DNA of 64,000 bases from assembly GCF_001905345.1 (NCBI RefSeq), contig NZ_LFBV01000007.1:310001-374000 (forward strand). The letters run 5' to 3'. Shown piece after piece: positions 52,672 through 61,545 of this stretch. Below the pieces are notes generated by a model. The model ran no database searches and was not told the DNA's origin. It worked only from the letters and a program-made list of their open reading frames with translations. Positions within the stretch are counted from its first letter, which is position 1. The number at the start of each line of letters is the position of its first letter. The translations under genes were made by a program, and so were the position numbers. Origin of the DNA: Streptomyces uncialis (GTDB taxonomy: Bacteria; Actinomycetota; Actinomycetes; Streptomycetales; Streptomycetaceae).

Positions 52672-53987
52672 GGGAGTTCCTTTTCCATGGAGGTTGAGGA
52701 CTCCTTGACCGCGTCGGGGACTCGTCCCCGGGCATCGGCCAGCAGAGCCTCGGTGGTCTGGGGGGTGAGACAGGCCATGACAGCGGCGACGACCGCGCCC
52801 AGGACGAGGAAGGCGAAGGCGACCTGGAAGGAGAAGGCGTCGGCGAGCACCCCCATCACGCTGGGAGCCACCACACCGGCGAGCTGGCCGCCGAAGATGA
52901 TGACACCCGTGGCCACACCCATCTGCCGGGCGGGAAGGCTCCGCATGGGGACCGCGAAGATCGGCATGTAGCTCAGGGACGTGGCGAAGATCGCGACGGT
53001 GCCGAAGACGACGAACGCGGCGAGGCCGGACGCGTAGGCCATGAGCAGCAGCGCGGCGGCGGCCACCGACATACCGGGGACGATCACCTTCCAGTGCTGT
53101 CCCGCCAGCCGGTCCGACAGCTGTCCGCCGATGATGGTGCCGACGGTGGCCGCCAGCGCCGGGACGGCCAGCAGCGGCCCCGCCGCCTCGATCGGCACTC
53201 CCCGCTCGTCATTGAGATAGGTCGGCACCCAGCTGTTGAGGCCCCAGATGATGATGCTGTAGCCGAACATCATCGCGGCGAACCGCCACAGCGTCCCCCA
53301 CCTCAGCAGAGCCCGCACATCGGACCTCGGCGCCGCGGCGGAGCCCTCTGCCGCCGCGGAGTCCCCTTCCTCCCCGCCCGGAGTCTGCGGCAGCGGCTGT
53401 GGCAGACGCATACGGATCGCCGTGTAGACGAACACACCGATCGCGGCGACGGAGATGTAGGCCGAGCGCCAACCGAAGGCGGCCACCAGCGGTGCCACAG
53501 CCAGCGGCGTGAACACCGCGGCCAGCGAATTGGAACTGAGCACGAGCCCGTTGGCCCGCATCCGCTCCTCCTTGCCCGTCCGCTCCGCCAGCACCTTGGC
53601 GGCCGCCGGCGGAAAGACCCCCTGAGCCAGACCGAAGAGCACCCGCAGCACGAGCAGCGCGGCGAACGACCAGGCGAACCCGGTCAGAACGGTGAACACA
53701 GTCCAGGCCGCCAGCGCCCACAGCACCATCCTCCGCCCGCCGAACCGGTCGGCCAGCATGCCGCCGGGTATCTGGCAGAGCGCGTACGCGAGGAAGAAGA
53801 CCGACAGCACCACACCCTGCTGGCTGCGGCTGAGATCGAACTCCTCGCCGATCGACGGCAGCACCAAGTTGATGATCAAACGGTCGGCGTAGTCGATGAA
53901 CCAGGCCGCGAACAGCAAGGCCACGGTGAGACGCGCCGGACCACTCAGCCGAGGACGCGAACCGACGCGAGGACGAGAAACAGTCAT
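52668..53987 (-). CDS. MFS transporter, anion:cation symporter-like
   Basis: A 439-residue 12-helix transporter of the ACS branch: DYADRLIINLVLPSIGEEF in helix 1, SRSQQGVVLSVFFLAYALCQ and GGMLADRFGGRRMVLWALA. This branch takes up organic anions. First gene of the operon with the two hydrolases; divergent from the Lrp-type regulator, sharing an 84-base intergenic region. Confidence 0.92.
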   Translation of the reverse strand: MTVSRPRVGSRPRLSGPARLTVALLFAAWFIDYADRLIINLVLPSIGEEFDLSRSQQGVVLSVFFLAYALCQIPGGMLADRFGGRRMVLWALAAWTVFTVLTGFAWSFAALLVLRVLFGLAQGVFPPAAAKVLAERTGKEERMRANGLVLSSNSLAAVFTPLAVAPLVAAFGWRSAYISVAAIGVFVYTAIRMRLPQPLPQTPGGEEGDSAAAEGSAAAPRSDVRALLRWGTLWRFAAMMFGYSIIIWGLNSWVPTYLNDERGVPIEAAGPLLAVPALAATVGTIIGGQLSDRLAGQHWKVIVPGMSVAAAALLLMAYASGLAAFVVFGTVAIFATSLSYMPIFAVPMRSLPARQMGVATGVIIFGGQLAGVVAPSVMGVLADAFSFQVAFAFLVLGAVVAAVMACLTPQTTEALLADARGRVPDAVKESSTSMEKELP

Positions 53988-54071
53988 CGCTGCTCCTTCC
54001 AGCAGTGGCCGATAATCGACCGTGGCGGGGACTGCTCCATGGTCCGGTTACCGAAGGAAGAAGCATCGGAT

Positions 54072-55124
54072 ATGCAGGAAAGCCTCACTCCCGGATCCGC
54101 TGAGCCGGATTACCGGACCGCCTTCTCGGAGGTGGACCTGGCGCTCGTCGACGCCCTCCAGTCCTCCCCGCGCGCCACCTGGTCCCAACTGGGCCGGGTC
54201 CTGGGAATCGACGCGACGACCGTCGCCCGCCACTGGGAACGACTGCACACCCTCGGCCTGGCCTGGATCACCGCCTACGAGGCGCCGCACGCGGCCACCG
54301 TCGCCTATGTCGAAGTCCGCTGCCGGCCGGGCAGCTTCGAACAGGTCAGCCGCACGCTCGCCCGGATGCCCTGGATCTTCAGCGTCGACGAGACCGCCGG
54401 CGACTTCGACCTCTTCCTCTCCGTCGCCGCCCCCGACCTCCACTCCCTGGGCACCGCCGTCCACGGCACCATCGGCGGTCTGCCGGGCGTCCACTCCACC
54501 CGGACCCGGCTCGGCATCACCGTCTTCGGCGAGGGCAGCGACTGGCGCACCCGCGCCATCGACTCCGCCGCACGCGCCCAGCTGCCGGAATCCCGCACCA
54601 CCGTCCGCGACACCTACAGCTCCCATATGCGCACCCGCCTGACCCAGCAGGACCACGACCTGCGCGCCGCCCTCGGCCTCGACGGACGGCTCAGTTACAA
54701 GGCCCTCGGTGAAGCCGCGGGCCTGAGCGAGCACACCGCCCGCAGACGACTCCTCCAGATGCTCCGCGACCGTGACCTCACCCTGCGCTGCGACATCGCC
54801 CACCCCCTGGCCGGCTACCGCGCCATGGTCATCTACCGCGCCCGCGTCCCCCACCAGCATCTCGAACAGACCGGCATCGGCCTGGCCCACATGGAACAGG
54901 TCCGTCTCGCGGTCTCCGTGAGCGGACCCCGCAATCTGCTCCTCATGGCCTGGCTCCATGACCTGAACGGCATCGGCCCCTTCGAGAACCTTCTCGCCGA
55001 CCGCTTCCCGCACCTCGAAGTCGAGGACCGCACCGTCGCACTCCACTCACCGAAACGCATGGGCCGACTCCTCGACCGCCACGGCCGCGCCACCCAGCAC
55101 ATCCCCCTGCCCCCGAACCTCTAA
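54072..55124 (+). CDS. Double-domain Lrp/AsnC-family regulator
   Basis: A 350-residue protein that looks like two fused Lrp units: HTH 1 (SEVDLALVDALQSSPRATWS, LGIDATTVARHWERL) with a ligand domain, then HTH 2 (HDLRAALGLDGRLSYKALGE, AGLSEHTARRRLLQ) with a second ligand domain. Typical of Streptomyces. Divergent from the MFS-M20-amidohydrolase operon and probably its regulator, with an amino acid or its derivative as effector. The ATG at 54072 is preceded by GAAGGAAGAAG; an in-frame ATG at 54039 is possible. Confidence 0.9.
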   Translation: MQESLTPGSAEPDYRTAFSEVDLALVDALQSSPRATWSQLGRVLGIDATTVARHWERLHTLGLAWITAYEAPHAATVAYVEVRCRPGSFEQVSRTLARMPWIFSVDETAGDFDLFLSVAAPDLHSLGTAVHGTIGGLPGVHSTRTRLGITVFGEGSDWRTRAIDSAARAQLPESRTTVRDTYSSHMRTRLTQQDHDLRAALGLDGRLSYKALGEAAGLSEHTARRRLLQMLRDRDLTLRCDIAHPLAGYRAMVIYRARVPHQHLEQTGIGLAHMEQVRLAVSVSGPRNLLLMAWLHDLNGIGPFENLLADRFPHLEVEDRTVALHSPKRMGRLLDRHGRATQHIPLPPNL

Positions 55125-55381
55125 GAAGAGCGCCGAACCGACCGTCGCGAAACCCGAACCCACTCCCGCGAAAGTCCGGGCCCCGCGAACCACTTACGAC
55201 TGCTGGCCGACGAAGTGCGCGCGGCGGCCCGCCGTGAACGGGTGAGTGCGGCGGCCCCGTACTGGACGGGCGAGTGCGGAAACGCCGATGTCCCGCCCGG
55301 GTCGCACGCCCGGGCGGGACATCGCTCACCGCTCCCGAGCGAACTCGTGAACGGCCTCAGCTGATCAGCGGGTGCACCTGG

Positions 55382-55675
55382 TCAACGGGTGCACCTGATG
55401 GCGGCGTTGGCCGCGTAGTAACCGGGGGCGAGCCGATAGGACTCGGCGTAGAGCAGCACGCACTGCTCATGGAGGAAGCCGTGGATCAGCGCGCCCCGGC
55501 GGGCCGAGTTCTCGGCTTCCCGCTTCGCTTCCTTGGGGCTGTTCTCGTACGCGGAGCCCGTGAAGGAGAGCGTCTCCTTGGCACCGGCGTCGGCGTGCGC
55601 GACCGTCGGCGCGAACAGGGCGAGGCCCGCGAAAGCAAGGGCGGCTGCGCTACTCCGGACGAACATCGAGGTCAT
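55382..55675 (-). CDS. Small secreted two-cysteine protein (paralogue A)
   Basis: A 97-residue protein with a Sec signal peptide (SAAALAFAGLALFAPTVAHA) and a mature part of about 70 residues with two cysteines (HEQCVLL and AIRCTR). Its mature part aligns without gaps to the gene 36 bases upstream: shared FTG near the start, a proline at position 13, Gln-Cys in the middle, and G-x-Y-x-A near the end, Cys then Arg at the terminus. ATG 55675 with AGAGGAA upstream. Function unknown; the pair sits beside a membrane-anchored HTH gene. Upstream 55125-55381 has no gene. Confidence 0.82.
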   Translation of the reverse strand: MTSMFVRSSAAALAFAGLALFAPTVAHADAGAKETLSFTGSAYENSPKEAKREAENSARRGALIHGFLHEQCVLLYAESYRLAPGYYAANAAIRCTR

Positions 55676-55711
55676 ATCGGTTCCTCTTCTCTTGGTGGAG
55701 ATCAATGTGGT

Positions 55712-56047
55712 TCAGCGCTGGCAGAACAGATCGGCGACAGCGGTGTACATGCCACCGCTGACCGGCCTGACATCGGTGGCGCGGACGTGACACTGGTTCG
55801 CCTGCCAGCCGGCCGACTGGGCGATCGTGAAGGCCATCCGGACCGCACCGTTCACCGCGTGGGAGGGGTAGACGCCCATCCCCGTACCGGTGAACGTCCT
55901 CACCTCAGGCACTGCCTTGCCGTACTGATGGGTGCTTCCCGGGGCTGCCGGGGCCGCCTGGGTGGACGTGACACCTCCGACCAGGCACGCCGAGGCGGCA
56001 AGGGCCACGGCGGTGGAACGCAGCCATAGCGTGGACGAGCGGGTCAC
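55712..56047 (-). CDS. Small secreted two-cysteine protein (paralogue B)
   Basis: A 111-residue exported protein: signal STAVALAASACLVGGVTSTQ followed by AAPAAP, then a mature region with two cysteines in the paralogous positions (ANQCHVR and DLFCQR). GTG start at 56047, with GAGGTG upstream. Possibly co-transcribed with paralogue A. An open frame upstream of the GTG is not likely to be translated, as it lacks signal-peptide character. Confidence 0.8.
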   Translation of the reverse strand: MTRSSTLWLRSTAVALAASACLVGGVTSTQAAPAAPGSTHQYGKAVPEVRTFTGTGMGVYPSHAVNGAVRMAFTIAQSAGWQANQCHVRATDVRPVSGGMYTAVADLFCQR

Positions 56048-56089
56048 GGGGACACCTCGATGGTCGCTTCGTTCATGGAGTCGCTTCCC

Positions 56090-56119
56090 CTGTTGAGCGG
56101 TCGACTTGACGATCAACAG
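56090..56119. promoter_or_regulatory. Inverted repeat in divergent promoter region
   Basis: CTGTTGA (56090-56096) and TCAACAG (56113-56119) are perfect inverted copies, 23 bp centre to centre, between the secreted-protein pair and the HTH membrane protein. Possible operator. Confidence 0.45.
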
Positions 56120-56251
56120 CTTCGGCAGCCCGGCGAACGGCGGCAAGCACGGTGGCCACTGGTGGAACGGTGGAACCATTCCACCCCCACTGATGTGGGA
56201 CTACCCGACAGGGGTGGAACGCCGCACTGGAACGCTGGGGAGCTGGAACGG

Positions 56252-58015
56252 TTGAGCGCGTGGGAGTCGGAGACCGAGGCGTTCGCACGCCGACTGGGGG
56301 AGATGCGGGAGGCGTCGGGGCGCAGCTACGGAGCTCTGGCCCGCCGGGTGGGAGTCAGCGCGTCCACCCTCCACCGCTACTGCTCCGGTCGCACCGTGCC
56401 GCTGGAGTTCGCCCCGATCGAACGGCTGGCGTCGCTGTGCGGGTGCCGGGGCGAGGCACTCGTCGCGCTGCACCGCCTCTGGGTACTGGCGGACGGGGAG
56501 CGCCGCAGACGTCAGGAGGCGGCGGCTGCCGGGACGCAGGAGCGGAGCGCGGCCGCCGGGCCGGAGCGGAGTACGGCCGAGGGGCCGGAGCAGCTGCCGG
56601 GGCCGGACCGCGGCGGGGTCGTCCCGGAAGGCGGCGACGGGGCGGTGTCCCCTGAAGCACCGGAGATCCCCGAAGCCTCCGAAGTCTCCGAAGCACCCGA
56701 AGAGCCCGAAGCACCCGAGGTCCTGGCGGGCGTCGGAACCGCCGCCGTCGGGGATTCCCCCGATCCCAGCGTCGCCGTGAAGGAACGGGTGGTCGACGGG
56801 TCACGACGGGAGTCGAGCAGGGCTGCCGTGCCACCGGAGTTACGACGGTGGCGGCGCCGGGCGGCCCGTACCACCGGGCTGGTCGCCGTCGCGACGGTCC
56901 TCACCCTTCTTGTCCTGCTGGCGTTCGAGCGCTCGCCGTTCACCTCGGAAGGTCCGGACGGCCAGGTCGGCAGGGAGCGCGCCACCGGCCCACGGCACGC
57001 GGGCGCCGGAGCCCCTTCCGCGCTCGCCTCCGGCCCCACGGGTAGCTCGTCGACCTCGGCCTCCTCGTCCGCCCTGCCCTCCCTGTCCACCCGGCAGCCC
57101 CCTCCGCCCGCCCGGCCCTCCGGGTCCGCTTCGCCCCGGGCGACCACTTCCGGACCACCGGCCGGTCCTTCGACCTCTGGGGGCCCGAGCCACACCGGCT
57201 CCCGTACGGCGTCCCCGGAACCCGTCGAGGACACAAAGCCTCGAAACGACGCCCTGCCGTTCACCTGGGGTGTCGACCAGCACATCTGGGCGAACGGATG
57301 CAGCCACTCCTACATCGTCGACCGCGCGCCGGCGGCGGTCCCCCCGCCGCCCTCCGTGTCCGACGCCGAGCCCTGGGCCCGCTCCCTGGGGGCGGTCCAT
57401 GGGGGCGACACCCTGGTCAGGGTGACCGTCCAGGGCCGCGACGAGCAGGCGGTGGTGCTTCAGGCGCTCCGCGTCCGGGTGGCCGCCCAGCGTCCCCCGC
57501 GGCCCCGGAACGTCTACGGGATGAGCATGGGCTGCGGAGGGCTGATGACCCCCCGGACGTTCGATGCCGACCTCGACGCAGCCCGCCCGGCGGCGCGTTC
57601 CGTGCCCGGCAACGACTCAGGGGTGGAGATCCCGGCCGTCTCGTTCCCGTACCGGGTCTCGGTCCGGGACCCGGGGATCCTGCTCGTCACCGGCCGCACG
57701 GTGAAGTGTGACTGCGACTGGTATCTGGAGCTGGAGTGGAGCAGCGGCGACCGCTCGGGGAGCGTACGGATCGACGACGGCGGCCGACCGTTCCGTACGA
57801 GCGCGGTCCAGGGCGGGCCCGCGTATCTGTACGACACCAACACCCGGCGCTGGGTCCCGGTTGCGGGGGAGGACCCTGCCACCCGCTCCGGTGACGATCC
57901 CCACCCGGCCAGCCCAGATGGACCGGCCAGCCCGGACGCCCCGGATGGACCGGATGACCCGGCGAGTGCCGGACCCGGGGAGCTCAGGGACCTGATCCGG
58001 CCTCCTCGGGCATGA
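56252..58015 (+). CDS. Membrane-anchored HTH protein with extracellular C-terminal domain
   Basis: A 587-residue three-part protein. An XRE-like HTH (SETEAFARRLGEMREASGRS, RVGVSASTLHRYCSGRTVPL) faces the cytoplasm, then an acidic Pro-Glu repeat (PEAPEIPEASEVSEAPEEPE), one helix (GLVAVATVLTLLVLLAF at about 212-228), a Ser/Pro-rich wall-spanning linker, and a folded outer domain of about 200 residues with four cysteines (ANGCSHS, MGCGG, VKCDCDW). TTG 56252 fits the family N-terminus (SAWESETEAF). Codon 197 is TTA (56840-56842), so bldA-dependent. It could carry an outside signal directly to DNA, perhaps to the neighbouring secreted-protein genes. Confidence 0.85.
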   Translation: MSAWESETEAFARRLGEMREASGRSYGALARRVGVSASTLHRYCSGRTVPLEFAPIERLASLCGCRGEALVALHRLWVLADGERRRRQEAAAAGTQERSAAAGPERSTAEGPEQLPGPDRGGVVPEGGDGAVSPEAPEIPEASEVSEAPEEPEAPEVLAGVGTAAVGDSPDPSVAVKERVVDGSRRESSRAAVPPELRRWRRRAARTTGLVAVATVLTLLVLLAFERSPFTSEGPDGQVGRERATGPRHAGAGAPSALASGPTGSSSTSASSSALPSLSTRQPPPPARPSGSASPRATTSGPPAGPSTSGGPSHTGSRTASPEPVEDTKPRNDALPFTWGVDQHIWANGCSHSYIVDRAPAAVPPPPSVSDAEPWARSLGAVHGGDTLVRVTVQGRDEQAVVLQALRVRVAAQRPPRPRNVYGMSMGCGGLMTPRTFDADLDAARPAARSVPGNDSGVEIPAVSFPYRVSVRDPGILLVTGRTVKCDCDWYLELEWSSGDRSGSVRIDDGGRPFRTSAVQGGPAYLYDTNTRRWVPVAGEDPATRSGDDPHPASPDGPASPDAPDGPDDPASAGPGELRDLIRPPRA

Positions 58016-58332
58016 GGGCGAATGCCCCTTGTCCATCTGCGGTTGAGGTGGGATCAGCGCGAAGATCGGCACCGCCGAACCTGCTGCGCCGAAAGGCTCC
58101 GTCCAAACGGGCTCTGTCCCAATCCGCCGTGGCCGGGCTCACCGACAGTTCGCCGGGGCCAAGCGCTCCGGGCCGTTCGCCCAGGCGGCGGGTTCGCCGG
58201 GCGTGTGTCCGTGTATCCGCACGCGCGTGTCACAGGACAGCGACAGCGCCAACCGGGCAGCCCGGTTCCGCGCTCCTGAAGATCGAACGGACAGCCCGCC
58301 CGCTGCCCGCACCAACCGAGGAGACAACCGCC
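58016..58332. other. 317-bp intergenic region
   Basis: No supported gene. It carries the promoter and GAGGAG ribosome binding site of the protease at 58333. Confidence 0.4.
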
Positions 58333-59256
58333 ATGCCCGAGACCCCCACTTCCGCGATCCGGCGTCTTCGTGGCCCGGCCGCAGGACTCGCCATGGCCGG
58401 TACGGTCCTCGCCCTCGCCGCCCCGGTCCCGTCGGCCGCCATGCCCGCCCAGGCGGCACCCGCCGCCGCGGCCGACCCGGTCTCCGTCCTGAAGTACACA
58501 GCCCAGGAGCGCAAGGCGGCTCTCGCCTACTGGAAGCCCGCCCGTATCAAGGCCGTCGGCAAGTCCGTGGACCTGGGACCGACCGGCCCGAATGCCAAGC
58601 CCTGGCGCGGCAGCACCCTCAAGACCGTGGGACGACTCTTCTTCGTCAACGCCACCGGAGCCGACACCTGGTGCTCGGGCACCGCCGTGAAGAGCGCCAA
58701 CAAATCCGTCGTGATGACCGCGGCCCACTGCGTGCGCCGGGGTTCCTCTCCGTACAACACCAACACCGACATGGTGTTCGTCCCCGGCTACCACAAGGGC
58801 AAGCAGCCGTACGGCGCCTTCGCGGTCCGCGCCGCCGCCGCCCCGCGCGCCTGGCAGAACGATTCGGTCAACGACATGGCCGCCCTGGCCGTCGACGCCG
58901 ACAAGAACGGCCGCAAGCTGACCGACGTCGTCGGCAGTCAGGCCATCGCGTTCAACCGCCCTGTGAGCGGCGCCATCTCCGCACTCGGCTACTCCGCCAC
59001 CCGCCCGTACCTCGGGGAGGAACTCCTGCGCTGCACCGGCACGGCGAAGAAGGAGCACGGCTCGCAGGTGATCCGCTGCAACCTGTCCGGCGGTGCCAGC
59101 GGCGGCCCCTGGTTCGCCGACTTCAACACCACCACAGGCAAGGGCACCCTGGTCTCGGTGAATGCCTCCCTCGACTCCACGGAGCCGACCAAGATGTACG
59201 GAGAGATACTGCGCACCACGGCCAAGGCGGTGTACGACCGGGCCCAGCGCGCCTGA
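58333..59256 (+). CDS. Secreted trypsin-like serine peptidase
   Basis: A 307-residue S1-fold protease. Signal peptide GLAMAGTVLALAAPVPSAAM, followed by a short propeptide. Catalytic triad His132 (MTAAHCV), Asp181 (NDMAAL) and Ser256 (GGASGGPW). A disulfide between CSGTAV and AHC is likely. Same type as V8-like/S1 peptidases common in Streptomyces. ATG with GAGGAG ten bases upstream. Monocistronic. Confidence 0.92.
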   Translation: MPETPTSAIRRLRGPAAGLAMAGTVLALAAPVPSAAMPAQAAPAAAADPVSVLKYTAQERKAALAYWKPARIKAVGKSVDLGPTGPNAKPWRGSTLKTVGRLFFVNATGADTWCSGTAVKSANKSVVMTAAHCVRRGSSPYNTNTDMVFVPGYHKGKQPYGAFAVRAAAAPRAWQNDSVNDMAALAVDADKNGRKLTDVVGSQAIAFNRPVSGAISALGYSATRPYLGEELLRCTGTAKKEHGSQVIRCNLSGGASGGPWFADFNTTTGKGTLVSVNASLDSTEPTKMYGEILRTTAKAVYDRAQRA

Positions 59257-59371
59257 AGGTGATCCGCGCCCGGGGCCTGCCCCGAAGCGTGTCCCCGCAC
59301 CAGCGTCCCCGCATCCGGCGACAGCAGGCGCTGACCGCTGTGCTCCGATGCTCCCTCAGAAAGGCACGCTC

Positions 59372-59839
59372 ATGCCCGCTCGCAGCATGGAGGTGGCCCG
59401 CGTCCTCGCCGCGGCCGGTGTCGCGGGCCAGGTGCGTGAGCTGACGGAGTCGACGCGCACGGCCGTCGAAGCCGCCGAGGCCCTGGGCTGTGACGTGGGC
59501 GCGATCGCCAACAGCCTCGTCTTCCTCTCCGACGACCAGCCCGTTCTGGTCCTGACCAGCGGTCGGCACAAGGTGGACACCGAAGCGCTCGCCGCCCGGT
59601 GGGGCCGCGGCAAGCTCCGGCGCGCCACCCCCGAACAAGTACGCCAGGCCACCGGACAGGCGATCGGCGGCGTGGCCCCGGTCGGCCACCCCCAGGTGCT
59701 TCCCGCCGTGGTCGACGCGGCGCTGACCGAATACCCCCAGCTCTGGGCCGCCGCCGGGACACCCCGTACGGTCTTCCCCACCACCGCCGGTGAACTCCTC
59801 CGGCTCACGGGCGGGCTCCTGCTCCCCGTCGGCCCGTGA
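59372..59839 (+). CDS. YbaK/EbsC-family aminoacyl-tRNA deacylase
   Basis: A 155-residue YbaK-fold protein: [20 protein letters not shown], then the conserved [10 protein letters not shown] loop and the ending [11 protein letters not shown]. Members deacylate mischarged tRNA (Cys- or Ala-tRNA-Pro). ATG 59372, with AGAAAGG upstream. The stop overlaps the GTG of the SDR gene, so the two are coupled; no functional link is obvious. Confidence 0.9.
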   Translation: MPARSMEVARVLAAAGVAGQVRELTESTRTAVEAAEALGCDVGAIANSLVFLSDDQPVLVLTSGRHKVDTEALAARWGRGKLRRATPEQVRQATGQAIGGVAPVGHPQVLPAVVDAALTEYPQLWAAAGTPRTVFPTTAGELLRLTGGLLLPVGP

Positions 59840-60615
59840 CCGGGGACTCCGTCGGCCCGGGCACGGACCTCATCGGGCAGGTGGCGCTGGTCACCGGGGG
59901 CTCGACCGGGCTGGGCCGGGCCATCGCGCTGGGCCTGGCGTCCGCCGGTGCCGCCGTGGTGGTCGCCGGACGACGGGCGGAGGCGTGCGAGCGGACGGCG
60001 GCTGAAATCGCCGCCCGCACCGGCGCCACCGCTTCAGGTACGGCCTGCGACGTGACCGAGGACGACTCGGTCCACGGCCTCGTCCGCGACATCGTCGACC
60101 GGCACGGCCGCCTGGACATACTGGTGACCAGCGCCGGGATCCAGGCCCGAGGCACCCTGGACGAGCTCGACGCCACCACGCTGCGCCGCTGCCTGGACGT
60201 CAACGTCGTCGGAACCTTCCTCGCCTGCCAGGCGGTCGTACCGGTGATGCGCGCAGCCGGGTACGGCCGCATCGTCACCATGGCCAGCGCTCTGGGACTG
60301 GTCGGTGCCGCGGGCCGGGCCGGATACGCGGCCAGCAAGGGCGCGGTGGTCCAGCTCACCCGCAGTCTCGGCGCCGAGCTCGCGGGCACCGGCATCTGCG
60401 TCAACGCGCTTGCTCCCGGGCCCTTTCGCACACCGCTGAACGAGGGCGCCGACGACGACCCGCGTGTCCGGGACTTCCTCGAACACCAGGTCCCCATGGG
60501 ACGCTGGGCGGACCCCGGTGAACTCGTAGGCGCGGCACTCCTGTTGGCCGGCCCGGCGGCTTCCTACCTCACAGGTGCGGTGCTGCCTGTCGATGGCGGC
60601 TGGACCGCCCACTGA
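59836..60615 (+). CDS. Short-chain dehydrogenase/reductase
   Basis: A 259-residue SDR of the FabG-like group: TGGSTGLG at about 20-27, VAGRRAEAC for the cofactor, CDVTEDD, catalytic Ser in MASALGL, YAASK, and the ending [13 protein letters not shown] start overlapping the YbaK stop. The active-site segment NAG is replaced by SAG (LVTSAGIQ), a common change. Substrate unknown. Confidence 0.9.
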   Translation: MTGDSVGPGTDLIGQVALVTGGSTGLGRAIALGLASAGAAVVVAGRRAEACERTAAEIAARTGATASGTACDVTEDDSVHGLVRDIVDRHGRLDILVTSAGIQARGTLDELDATTLRRCLDVNVVGTFLACQAVVPVMRAAGYGRIVTMASALGLVGAAGRAGYAASKGAVVQLTRSLGAELAGTGICVNALAPGPFRTPLNEGADDDPRVRDFLEHQVPMGRWADPGELVGAALLLAGPAASYLTGAVLPVDGGWTAH

Positions 60616-60791
60616 CCGCACCGACGCCCGACGCCGTGTCCCGCCGATGGCTGGTCCACCGCCTCCTGCGCCGGGGCGGCGGACCGGGGCCCGACGGCGC
60701 AGCACGGCGGGTGGACGCCGGGAACTGTATGAGGCGGCGCGCGGGCCCTGTCCGGTCGTCGGACAGGGCCCGCTCTGCTCCGGTCAACGGG

Positions 60792-61046
60792 TCAGTCGAC
60801 CCGGTTTCCCCGGTAGCCCACCGGCCCCTCGTCCGGGAACTGGGCGGTCCCCTGGAACGAGCTGCCGTTGTCGAAGAAGGTGACGGTGCCGTTGCCCGCG
60901 TCGCCGGACCAGCTGACGGTGGTGCCGGTGGAGGGAGCACCGTTCTCGGGGACGACGTCCGTGCGGTTGGCGAGGGACAGGGTGAGTGGCTCGTCCGGCT
61001 GCCACCCTCCTCCGCCGGTGTGGATCTCGGTCTCGTACGTGGCCAT
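60792..61046 (-). CDS. Small OAA-lectin-like protein
   Basis: An 84-residue protein without signal peptide or cysteines, rich in Gly, Thr and Ser. Its end FDNGSSFQGTAQFPDEGPVG resembles the carbohydrate-binding repeat of OAA-family (cyanobacterial agglutinin) lectins, whose repeats contain L-x-G-T-M-x-Y-x-G-E-G-P-I-G-F. The earlier GGGGWQPDEPLTL could be the matching W/G-rich strand. Only one repeat is present, where those lectins have two or more. AAGGAG precedes the ATG. Lectin activity is a guess from this motif. Confidence 0.7.
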   Translation of the reverse strand: MATYETEIHTGGGGWQPDEPLTLSLANRTDVVPENGAPSTGTTVSWSGDAGNGTVTFFDNGSSFQGTAQFPDEGPVGYRGNRVD

Positions 61047-61545
61047 GTCTTCTCCTTGCTCCGGGTTCCGGAATGGGGCTTGGCTCGCGTGCTGGGAGAG
61101 GCTGGTGTGCCGCCCGGTCCAGGCTCGGGTGTTCGTGTACCGCTGTGCGGAGCAACCGGCCCCAAACCACACCTTCGGCTGGCTCCGGAGGCGGCAGGGT
61201 GATGGCTCCGGCCTCGCGGTACCGGCCGGCGGGATCCCTACGTCGGCTGGCGGGAGTCCTGCCCTGGCGGGGTGGGGCCTGTGCTGGCGGACGGCGCGGC
61301 CGGCCTCGCTCCCGGTGTCCTTCCGGGGGCGCCCATTCCGGCCAGGACGGTCGTTTTATGGCCGTTCCCTCCCGAGTCGGCCGTGGTGCCGTCCCTCGGT
61401 GAGTACACAGGAGGGCCGGGGGCGTCCGTACTGGGCGCAGTGGCGTACCGGGAACGGGTTCGGGTGCGTCGCTGCCGTGCAACACAGGGGGACAATGTAT
61501 GTCGGTGGCAGGCGGTCTTGTCCGCGTGGCCGGTGGCGGTGATCT
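61047..61545. other. 500-bp intergenic region
   Basis: No supported gene on either strand. A patch of lower GC near 61480-61502 (acagggggacaatgtatgtc) may hold a promoter for the nuclease gene. Confidence 0.4.
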
